Source of the DNA: GCA-2687515 sp002687515
Lineage (GTDB): Bacteria > Pseudomonadota > Alphaproteobacteria > Rhodospirillales > UBA2165
Assembly: GCA_030745835.1 (NCBI GenBank)
Contig: JASLNU010000058.1
Coordinates: 14,642-78,641 of the forward strand
Reading direction: 5' to 3'
DNA: 64,000 bases
In this document: positions 32,390 to 41,215 of the stretch, piece by piece
Position numbering within the stretch: position 1 is the stretch's first letter
Layout of the letters: every line of letters starts with the position of its first letter
Translations under genes and position numbers: made by a program
The notes under the pieces: model-generated
Seen by the model: the letters and a program-made list of their open reading frames with translations, nothing else
Told to the model about the DNA's origin: nothing
Databases searched by the model: none

Positions 32390-34177
32390 ATGTCCAAAGC
32401 TTACGAAATCATCGACCATGAGCATGACGTCATCGTCGTCGGCGCCGGCGGGGCGGGCCTGCGCGCCAGCCTCGGCATGGGCGCCGCCGGGCTCAAGACG
32501 GCCTGCATCTCCAAGGTCTTTCCGACCCGCAGCCATACGGTCGCGGCGCAGGGCGGCGTCGGCGCGGCGATGGGCAATATGCAGGAAGATAATTGGCAAT
32601 GGCACATGTACGACACCGTCAAGGGCGCCGATTGGCTGGGCGACCAGGACGCCATCGAATATATGTGCCGCGAGGCGGTTTCCGCCGTCTACGAATTGGA
32701 GCATTTCGGGGTTCCGTTTTCCAGAACCGAAGATGGCAAAATCTACCAGCGTCCGTTCGGCGGGCACATGCGCAATTATGGCGAGGCGCCGGTCGAACGC
32801 GCCTGCGCCGCCGCCGACCGTACCGGCCATGCCATCCTGCATACCCTTTATCAGCAATGCCTCAAGCACAACGCCGAATTTTTCGTCGAATACATGGTCA
32901 TCGACTTGATCATGGGCGACGACGGCGCCTGCCGGGGGGTGATGGCCTGGAACCTGGCCGACGGCACCATCCACCGGTTTCTCGGCCACATGACGGTGCT
33001 TGCCACCGGCGGTTACGGACGCAGTTATTTTTCCTGCACCTCGGCGCACACCTGCACCGGCGATGGCGCCGGCATGGTGGCGCGCGCCGGGCTGCCGTTG
33101 CAGGATATGGAATTCGTGCAGTTCCACCCCACTGGTGTGCATGGCTCGGGCGTGTTGATTACCGAGGGGGCGCGCGGCGAAGGCGGGTATCTTACCAATT
33201 CCGAGGGCGAGGCCTTCATGGAACGCTATGCGCCGACCGCCAAGGACCTGGCGTCGCGTGATGTGGTCAGCCGCTCGATGACCATCGAAATCCGCGAGGG
33301 CCGGGGCGTCGGCCCGGACAGCGACTATATCTTCCTGCATCTGGAACATCTCGGCGCCGACGTGCTGCAGCAACGGTTGCCGGGGATCACCGAATCGGCG
33401 CGCATTTTTGCGGGCGTCGATGCGACCCGTGAGCCGATCCCGGTTTTGCCGACGGTGCATTACAATATGGGCGGCATTCCGACCAATTATCGGGGCGAAG
33501 TGCTGAACCCCACCAATGATGATCCCGACGCGGTTTGCCCGGGCCTGATGGCCATCGGCGAGGCCGCCTGCGTTTCGGTGCATGGCGCCAATCGGTTGGG
33601 CACCAATTCGCTGCTCGACCTTATCGTGTTCGGGCGCGCCGCGGCGATGCGTGCCGCCGAAATCATCAAAGCCGGCGCCCCGGTCCAGCCGGCAGGCGTG
33701 ACCACCGGCGAAGCCGCGATCCAGCACCTAGATGCGCTGCGCCACGCCGATGGCGGCCGCGCCACGGCCGACATCCGGCTGGAAATGCAGCAAGTGATGC
33801 AAAGCAATGCCGCTGTTTTCCGAACCCAGGAGATACTGGCCGAGGGCTGCAAATTAATCGATCGGACGGCGGCGGCGATGGACGATATCAAGGTCGCCGA
33901 CAAATCGATGGTCTGGAATTCGGATTTGGTGGAAACCCTGGAACTGGCCAACTTGATGGCCTGTTCATTCACCACCATATATTCGGCGGAAGCCAGGAAA
34001 GAATCCCGCGGCGCCCACGCGCGCGAGGATTTTCCCGACCGCGAGGACGCCTGGATGAAACACAGCCTGGCCTGGGTCGATGAAGACTGGAAAGTGCGCC
34101 TGGATTACCGGCCGGTGCACACCTATACCCTGACCGACGAGGTTGAATATATAGCGCCCCAGGCGCGGGTTTACTAA
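32390..34177 (+). CDS. sdhA: Succinate dehydrogenase flavoprotein subunit
   Basis: 595 residues, full length. The FAD-binding VVGAGGAGLRASLGM is near the N-terminus and H49 in RSHTVAAQGGVGAA is the covalent FAD attachment site. TEGARGEGGYL, HYNMGGIPTN and the C-terminal RKESRGAHAREDFP catalytic block are present. Oxidises succinate to fumarate as part of complex II. Confidence 0.98.
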   Translation: MSKAYEIIDHEHDVIVVGAGGAGLRASLGMGAAGLKTACISKVFPTRSHTVAAQGGVGAAMGNMQEDNWQWHMYDTVKGADWLGDQDAIEYMCREAVSAVYELEHFGVPFSRTEDGKIYQRPFGGHMRNYGEAPVERACAAADRTGHAILHTLYQQCLKHNAEFFVEYMVIDLIMGDDGACRGVMAWNLADGTIHRFLGHMTVLATGGYGRSYFSCTSAHTCTGDGAGMVARAGLPLQDMEFVQFHPTGVHGSGVLITEGARGEGGYLTNSEGEAFMERYAPTAKDLASRDVVSRSMTIEIREGRGVGPDSDYIFLHLEHLGADVLQQRLPGITESARIFAGVDATREPIPVLPTVHYNMGGIPTNYRGEVLNPTNDDPDAVCPGLMAIGEAACVSVHGANRLGTNSLLDLIVFGRAAAMRAAEIIKAGAPVQPAGVTTGEAAIQHLDALRHADGGRATADIRLEMQQVMQSNAAVFRTQEILAEGCKLIDRTAAAMDDIKVADKSMVWNSDLVETLELANLMACSFTTIYSAEARKESRGAHAREDFPDREDAWMKHSLAWVDEDWKVRLDYRPVHTYTLTDEVEYIAPQARVY

Positions 34178-34192
34178 GAAGGATAAGCGCCA

Positions 34193-34969
34193 ATGGTGGA
34201 ATTTAACCTGCCCGCCAATTCCAAGGTCAAGAAGGGCAAGACCCATAAGGCCCCCGAGGGCGCCAAGAATATCCGCCGTTTCAAGGTCTACCGCTATGAC
34301 CAGGATACCGGCGAAAACCCGCGCCTCGATACCTATGAGGTCGACATGGACGGTTGCGGGCCGATGGTTCTCGATGCGCTGATCAAGATCAAGGATGAGA
34401 TGGACGCGACCCTCACCTTCCGGCGTTCCTGCCGCGAGGGCGTGTGCGGATCCTGCGCCATGAATGTGGACGGCACCAACGAGCTCGCCTGCATCAAGGA
34501 TTTGAGCGAGATCAAGGGCGACGTGAAGATTTATCCGTTGCCGCACATGCCGGTGATCAAGGATCTGGTGCCCGATTTGTCGGTGCCCTACGCCCAATAT
34601 CAATCAATCCAGCCCTGGATCCAGGCCGATACGCCGGCGCCCGGCAAGGAGCGGCTGCAAAGCCCCGAGGAACGGGAAAAGCTGGATGGTTTGTGGGAAT
34701 GTGTGATGTGTTTCTCATGCGCCGCAAGCTGCCCCAGCTATTGGTGGAACAGCGAACGCTATCTGGGCCCGGCGGTTCTGTTGCAGGCCTTTCGTTGGAT
34801 TGCCGATTCGCGCGATGAACATACCGGCGAGCGGCTCGATAACCTGGAAGACCCGTTCCGCCTCTATCGCTGCCATACCATTATGAACTGCACCAGCACC
34901 TGCCCGAAATCGCTCAACCCGGGCAGGGCGATCGCCGAGACCAAGAAATTGTTAGCCCAGCGGCGCTAG
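34193..34969 (+). CDS. sdhB: Succinate dehydrogenase iron-sulfur subunit
   Basis: 258 residues. The [2Fe-2S] ligands are C80, C85, C88 and C100 (RRSCREGVCGSCAMN). The C-terminal ferredoxin domain shows CVMCFSCAASCPSYWW and CHTIMNCTSTCPKSLNP for the [4Fe-4S] and [3Fe-4S] clusters. It passes electrons from SdhA to the membrane subunits. A terminator-like hairpin begins at the stop codon. Confidence 0.98.
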   Translation: MVEFNLPANSKVKKGKTHKAPEGAKNIRRFKVYRYDQDTGENPRLDTYEVDMDGCGPMVLDALIKIKDEMDATLTFRRSCREGVCGSCAMNVDGTNELACIKDLSEIKGDVKIYPLPHMPVIKDLVPDLSVPYAQYQSIQPWIQADTPAPGKERLQSPEEREKLDGLWECVMCFSCAASCPSYWWNSERYLGPAVLLQAFRWIADSRDEHTGERLDNLEDPFRLYRCHTIMNCTSTCPKSLNPGRAIAETKKLLAQRR

Positions 34970-34993
34970 AAAACGGCTTAATTCTGCCGTTTT
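34970..34993 (+). terminator. Terminator-like hairpin after sdhB
   Basis: AAAACGGC (34970-34977) pairs perfectly with GCCGTTTT (34986-34993) around an eight-base loop. The T run is inside the stem's 3' arm, so it could work as a terminator on either strand. Confidence 0.6.
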
Positions 34994-35119
34994 GCCGTGG
35001 AATATCAGCCTCCGTATATCGCCAATATAAGTATTTTCCTTTAGATTTGGATTGGGCCTTCTGTCGCCCGGGCCGCGCCGTTAACACTTTGTTAATGCGG
35101 TGCGCGGCACAAGGGCTTC

Positions 35120-35932
35120 ATGCTAGGGAGCCTCAGGAAAAAGCGCGCGCAAGCCGCAAATTCGAGGACGCTGCCGGAACCGAATGACATCGATGGCGAT
35201 GTCGATTTGGAAAACGGCATCATTGTCGTCGACGACAGCGCTCCGGAAGAAACCGTCGCGACATCCGAGATATTCCGCGAAGCGCCCGATGGCAGCGACG
35301 TTCCCGACAAAACCAAGGCCGGTTCGGGCAAAGTCTTCATTTTGGACATGGGTCCCATATTCAAAGCCCTGGGCGTCGCGCGGAAAGACCGCATCGGTCA
35401 CAGTCTGGTCCGCTTCTGCGACAACCTTATGGCCCGCGCGGTCGCCGGCAACGGCACCTATGACAGCCAGGGATCGGACATGTTCTTCTTCAAACTGAAT
35501 ATGAGCGATGACGATGCGCTGCGCGCCGCAGTCAATATCGTGAACCAGGCCGGCACCCATTTCCTGCGCGGCGGTTTCAAGGCTGAAGATTTAATCCCGC
35601 AGATGATCGATGCCGTGAACGAGGCCGAGGCGATGGGCGCCGATGGCGGCATCGATCCAAAGCGTGCGTTGGGCGCGCAAGCGCGGCGCCGGCGCACGGC
35701 CGAAGATGAGCGGCTGGCCAAGGCGGCCCGTGTGCTGATGCCCGAAACCAAGGCGCCGGAACATGATCCCGAATGGGAGGTCAATTCCCAGACCGCCCGC
35801 CCGGCGGGCATGCGCGTCAAGCGTGGCCCCCAACGCCGAAGCAGCCAACCAATTCCCTTTACCGGCACCGACCGCCGAACGGTACCGTACGGCCGCCGCC
35901 AGTCCGATAATCCGAAGATCCAATCCTGGTAG
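35120..35932 (+). CDS. Hypothetical protein, possibly with degenerate GGDEF-like domain
   Basis: 270 residues, no signal sequence or membrane helix. Residues about 70-160 (RKDRIGHSLVRFCDNLMARA, then GTYDSQGSDMFFFKLNMSDD, then ALRAAVNIVNQAGTHFL) follow the order of conserved elements in a diguanylate cyclase domain, with SQGSDMFFF where GGDEF would be. If so, the active site is lost. The N-terminal 65 residues are acidic and disordered; the C-terminal 80 are basic and end with TGTDRRTVPYGRRQSDNP. The GGDEF relation is my inference from pattern only. Confidence 0.65.
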   Translation: MLGSLRKKRAQAANSRTLPEPNDIDGDVDLENGIIVVDDSAPEETVATSEIFREAPDGSDVPDKTKAGSGKVFILDMGPIFKALGVARKDRIGHSLVRFCDNLMARAVAGNGTYDSQGSDMFFFKLNMSDDDALRAAVNIVNQAGTHFLRGGFKAEDLIPQMIDAVNEAEAMGADGGIDPKRALGAQARRRRTAEDERLAKAARVLMPETKAPEHDPEWEVNSQTARPAGMRVKRGPQRRSSQPIPFTGTDRRTVPYGRRQSDNPKIQSW

Positions 35933-36066
35933 ACGCGCCCCGCCGCCGGTCCCGATCTGATCACTGACAACTGATTCCTGAATCCCTGTTCCCCTGCATC
36001 GAAGGGGGTGCTATCATTTTTTCGGGACAACTGCGGTCAAAACGAATTGAGGTGCCGGAGGCGGAT

Positions 36067-36555
36067 ATGTCGGGCTTTCTTGCGGCGTTGAAGGAATCTT
36101 ACATCGCGCAGATGGAACGCCACCATAACAAGCCGTTCCTGGATGCGACCATGGCGGCCTGTGCGCTGGTGGCGACCGCCGACGGGCGGGTCACCTTTTC
36201 CGAAACCGTGCGTGTCGATCAGATCGTCGAAATCCTTGAGCAATTGAAAGCGTTCGACCCGGTCGAAGCCGCCGATTTGTTCCGCGATTACTGTGATATG
36301 GTGCTTGATAATCCCCGGGAAGGCCACGAGAAACTGGTGGCGCTGCTGGAATCGGTGCGCGGCGATCAGGAAACAGCCGAGCTTTTGATCCGCATCTGTC
36401 TCGCCGTCGCCGAAGCGGGCGGTAAAACCAGCCTGGTCGATCAAATCGAAATCGTCACCCTGTGCAGCTTACTGGAGTTGGATCCCGCCCATTTCGGCCT
36501 GTACAAAGGTCAATTGATCGAGGAACTGCACCGGGATGGCGCGTCGGCGCCGTAA
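36067..36555 (+). CDS. TerB-like (tellurite resistance fold) protein
   Basis: 162 residues, all helical. ATMAACALVATADGRVTFSE and ICLAVAEAGGKTSLVDQIEI are the paired acidic metal-binding helices typical of TerB-like domains. Such proteins occur widely as single-domain cytoplasmic proteins; tellurite resistance is not implied. The ATG at 36067 follows GGAGG, which decides the start over a GTG five codons upstream. zapE follows after 101 bases in the same direction. Confidence 0.8.
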   Translation: MSGFLAALKESYIAQMERHHNKPFLDATMAACALVATADGRVTFSETVRVDQIVEILEQLKAFDPVEAADLFRDYCDMVLDNPREGHEKLVALLESVRGDQETAELLIRICLAVAEAGGKTSLVDQIEIVTLCSLLELDPAHFGLYKGQLIEELHRDGASAP

Positions 36556-36656
36556 TTGGTTGCGCGAAATCTGCTAAACTGGCGTCTTTACAACGGTTGG
36601 GGCGATGCCTAAGTAGCGGTAATCCGGCAACCCGATAAGGCACCCACCCACCCGAA

Positions 36657-37778
36657 ATGCCCGAAGGACCTCTATTCGAATACCGCGCGCGCGTGGCCGA
36701 TGGGGCGTTGAAGCCCGACCCGGCACAGGAGCTGTTGGCCGAAAAGCTGCAGAGCCTGCATCGGGCGCTCAACGGCTATATGCCATCGGCGGGGCAGGCC
36801 GGCTGGAAGGAACGTTTCGGGCTGACCCGCCGCCGCGAGGAGCCGCCCCTGGGGCTCTATATCTATGGTGGTGTCGGTGGCGGCAAATCGATGCTGATGG
36901 ACCTGTTTTTCGAAAGCGCCCCGGTTGCCCATAAACGCCGCGCCCATTTCCACGAATTTCTGCAAGACGTGCACAACCGGTTCAACCGCTTCCGGGCTGA
37001 AAAATCCGAGGACCAGGGCGATCCGATCCCGGCGGTTGCCGATCAGCTGGCGGACGAAGCCTGGCTCTTATGCTTCGATGAGCTGCAGGTCGCCAACATC
37101 GTCGATGCGATGATCTTGGGGCGCCTGTTCGAAGCCCTGTTTGAGCGCGGCGTGGTGATGGTCGCCACCTCCAACCGGCCGCCCCATGATCTTTACAAGG
37201 ACGGGCTGCAGCGCGATAAGTTCGTTCCCTTTATCGAGCTGATATCGGCGAAACTGGATATCCTGCAACTGGCCAGCGGCGGCGATTACCGGCTCGAGCG
37301 GATGCGCGACATGCGCGTTTACCAGCAGCCCGCGGACAATGCCGCGGCGCGCGCCCTCGGCGCCTATTTTTCCGACCTTACCGGCGGCCGGGCGCCGGCG
37401 GTGGAAATTATCGAGGTCAAGGGCCGCAGCCTGAAAGTTCCGGCGGCCGGCGGCGTCGCCCGCCTGGAATTCGCGGATTTGTGCCAGAAGGCGCTGGGGG
37501 CGGCCGATTACCTGGAATTGGCGGAACGCTATCATACCGTGATCCTTGACCGAATCCCAGAAATGGGCGAAGCCGAAGCCGCCGCCGCGCGCCGCTTCGT
37601 GACCCTGATCGACGCCCTTTACGAAAACCGCGTGAAGCTTATCTGTTCCGCCGCCGCGCCGCCCGAGCGGCTCTATGTCAACGGCGAGGGCGCCTTCGAA
37701 TTCGAACGCCTGGTCTCGCGCCTGATGGAAATGCAGTCGCTGGACTATCTCGGCCTGGCGCACGGGCGCGCGGAATAA
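36657..37778 (+). CDS. zapE: Cell division protein ZapE (AFG1-like ATPase)
   Basis: 373 residues. Walker A is GGVGGGKS at 71-78; Walker B LLCFDE and the TSNRPP sensor region follow. The family, related to mitochondrial AFG1/LACE1, comprises AAA-type ATPases; the E. coli member affects the Z-ring. Lying immediately before mdh-sucCDAB is a recurrent alphaproteobacterial arrangement. No strong ribosome site is visible before the ATG. Confidence 0.93.
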   Translation: MPEGPLFEYRARVADGALKPDPAQELLAEKLQSLHRALNGYMPSAGQAGWKERFGLTRRREEPPLGLYIYGGVGGGKSMLMDLFFESAPVAHKRRAHFHEFLQDVHNRFNRFRAEKSEDQGDPIPAVADQLADEAWLLCFDELQVANIVDAMILGRLFEALFERGVVMVATSNRPPHDLYKDGLQRDKFVPFIELISAKLDILQLASGGDYRLERMRDMRVYQQPADNAAARALGAYFSDLTGGRAPAVEIIEVKGRSLKVPAAGGVARLEFADLCQKALGAADYLELAERYHTVILDRIPEMGEAEAAAARRFVTLIDALYENRVKLICSAAAPPERLYVNGEGAFEFERLVSRLMEMQSLDYLGLAHGRAE

Positions 37779-37856
37779 CCCTGCGGCTGGCATGCGGCCA
37801 TTGAAATCCCGCCCTTTCGTTATCATCTAGGTATAATCTTGAGGGATCGAGGTGGT

Positions 37857-37958
37857 ATGGATTTATCCAATGATCAAAGGCGCTTAGGGGCCTCGGCTCT
37901 TGCCCTCGTTAACGAATTGCGCTACGTAGCGGCAAATGGTGGGCCGGTGCACGTTTAG
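37857..37958 (+). CDS. Possible 33-residue small protein upstream of mdh
   Basis: An ATG eight bases after GAGGGATC opens a 33-codon frame (begins MDLSNDQRRLGASALALVNE). The first two-thirds could form an amphipathic helix. It lies alone in the 242-base gap between zapE and mdh, and ends 62 bases before mdh. It may be a real small protein, a leader frame for mdh or chance; I know no homologue. Confidence 0.3.
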   Translation: MDLSNDQRRLGASALALVNELRYVAANGGPVHV

Positions 37959-38020
37959 CGCATCGATGCGCGCGCGCCTGCGGTGCCTTAAATTAATCAA
38001 TCCGTTCGAAAGGGAAAACC

Positions 38021-39004
38021 ATGGCGAGGAACAAAATCGCGCTGATCGGCGCGGGGAACATCGGCGGAACGCTGGCCCATCTGGCGGGGCTCAAGGAACT
38101 TGGCGACCTGGTCCTGTTTGATGTTGTCAAGGACATGCCCCAGGGCAAGTCCCTGGATTTACTGCAGTCTTCGCCGATCGAAGGATTCGATGCCCAGGTC
38201 AAGGGCGCCAACTCTTATGCCGGTATCCGCGGCGCCGATGTCATCATCGTCACCGCCGGCGTCCCACGCAAGCCGGGCATGAGCCGCGACGATCTGATCG
38301 GCATCAATACCGGTGTCATGAAGGCGGTCGGCGAGGGCATCAAGAAATACGCGCCCGGCGCCTTCGTCATCTGCATCACCAATCCCCTGGATGTCATGGT
38401 CGGCGTCTTGCGCGATGCGTGCGGCCTGCCCCACAACCGCGTCGTCGGCATGGCCGGGGTCCTGGATTCGGCCCGCTTCCGCACCTTCCTGGCCGATGAA
38501 ATGAAGGTTTCGGTGGAAGACGTCACCGCCTTCGTGCTCGGCGGGCACGGCGATACCATGGTGCCGCTGGCGCGCTATTCGACGGTCGCCGGCATCCCGC
38601 TGCCCGACCTGGTGCGGATGAAATGGATCAGCCAGAAGAAACTGGATGAAATCATCCAGCGCACCCGCGACGGCGGCGCCGAAATCGTCGGTCTCTTGAA
38701 AACCGGCTCGGCTTTTTACGCGCCGGCCAGCGCCGCCATCCAGATGGCGGAAGCCTATCTCAAGGACAAAAAGCGGGTGCTGCCCTGCGCCGCCTATTTG
38801 CGCGGCGAATACGGGGTCAAGGGCCTCTATGTCGGGGTGCCCGTGGTGATCGGTGCCCGTGGCGTTGAGCGCGTCGTCGAGATCAAGCTGGATCCTGCGG
38901 AAAAGGCGGCGTTCAATAGATCGGTGCGCGCCGTCAAGAAGATGATCAATGAGAGCAAGAACATCCTGAAAAAGGCCGAAGCGGCGGCGGGCAAGAAGAA
39001 ATAG
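38021..39004 (+). CDS. mdh: Malate dehydrogenase
   Basis: 327 residues, of the LDH-like type usual in alphaproteobacteria. NAD-binding GAGNIGGTLA is at the start; GVPRKPGMSRDDL holds the substrate arginines and GGHGDTMVPL the catalytic histidine. The C-terminus is lysine- and alanine-rich (KKAEAAAGKKK). It oxidises malate to oxaloacetate. AAAGGGAAAACC precedes the ATG. sucC begins 60 bases after the stop. Confidence 0.97.
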   Translation: MARNKIALIGAGNIGGTLAHLAGLKELGDLVLFDVVKDMPQGKSLDLLQSSPIEGFDAQVKGANSYAGIRGADVIIVTAGVPRKPGMSRDDLIGINTGVMKAVGEGIKKYAPGAFVICITNPLDVMVGVLRDACGLPHNRVVGMAGVLDSARFRTFLADEMKVSVEDVTAFVLGGHGDTMVPLARYSTVAGIPLPDLVRMKWISQKKLDEIIQRTRDGGAEIVGLLKTGSAFYAPASAAIQMAEAYLKDKKRVLPCAAYLRGEYGVKGLYVGVPVVIGARGVERVVEIKLDPAEKAAFNRSVRAVKKMINESKNILKKAEAAAGKKK

Positions 39005-39064
39005 GGACAGATAACAAATATTCTCCGGCAAGGGCCATTTTTCTGACAAAGGAATGGGAGTCCG

Positions 39065-40264
<1,200 letters not shown>

Positions 40265-40265
40265 G

Positions 40266-41141
40266 ATGTCCGTTCTCGTCGATAAGAACACCCGTGTCAT
40301 CTGTCAGGGATTTACCGGCAGCCAAGGCACCTTCCATTCCGAGCAAGCCATCGCCTACGGCACGCAGATGGTCGGCGGCGTAACGCCGGGCAAGGGCGGA
40401 TCGATCCATCTCGATCTGCCGGTTTTCGACACGGTCGCCGACGCCGTCGAAAAAACCGGCGCCAATGCATCCGTCATCTATGTGCCGCCGCCCTTTGCCG
40501 CCGAAGCGATCCTGGAAGCCATCGACGCCGAGGTCGAGCTTGTCGTCTGCATCACCGAGGGCATTCCGGTCCTCGACATGGTGCGCGTCAAAAGCGCGCT
40601 CGGATGCTCGGCGACGCGATTGGTCGGTCCCAACTGCCCGGGCGTCATCACGCCGGGCGAATGCAAGATCGGCATCATGCCCGGCCATATCCATCAGCGC
40701 GGGCGCATCGGCGTGGTCTCGCGCTCCGGCACGCTGACCTACGAAGCGGTCGGCCAGACCACCAAGGCGGGCCTCGGCCAGACCACCTGCATCGGCATCG
40801 GCGGCGATCCGGTCAACGGCACCGATTTCATCGATTGCCTGGAAATGTTCTTAAGCGACGAGGAAACCGAAGGCATCATCATGATCGGCGAAATCGGCGG
40901 CTCGGCCGAGGAAGACGCCGCCGCCTTCTACAAATCGTCCAAGGTGCAAAAACCGATGGTTGGTTTCATCGCCGGCGTCACCGCGCCGCCGGGCCGGCGC
41001 ATGGGCCATGCCGGGGCGATTATCGCCGGCGGCAAGGGCGGCGCCGCCGACAAGATGGAAGCCCTGCGTTCGGCCGGCATCGAAGTTTCCGATTCGCCGG
41101 CCGCATTGGGTGAAACCATGCTCAAGGCGATGAACGGCTGA
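40266..41141 (+). CDS. sucD: Succinyl-CoA synthetase alpha subunit
   Basis: 291 residues from the ATG directly after sucC; an in-frame extension upstream lies inside sucC and is not used. TRVICQGFTGSQGTFHSEQA and GPNCPGVITPGECKIGIMPG are typical, and the phosphorylated histidine lies in RRMGHAGAI. The one-base gap to sucC implies coupled translation. sucA follows after 74 bases. Confidence 0.98.
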   Translation: MSVLVDKNTRVICQGFTGSQGTFHSEQAIAYGTQMVGGVTPGKGGSIHLDLPVFDTVADAVEKTGANASVIYVPPPFAAEAILEAIDAEVELVVCITEGIPVLDMVRVKSALGCSATRLVGPNCPGVITPGECKIGIMPGHIHQRGRIGVVSRSGTLTYEAVGQTTKAGLGQTTCIGIGGDPVNGTDFIDCLEMFLSDEETEGIIMIGEIGGSAEEDAAAFYKSSKVQKPMVGFIAGVTAPPGRRMGHAGAIIAGGKGGAADKMEALRSAGIEVSDSPAALGETMLKAMNG

Positions 41142-41215
41142 ACCCGGATTTTGCGCGGACGCCGGGTGGCAATTCCGGCGAGCCGGCACCAGAACGGACC
41201 AAAGCGGACAAAGTC

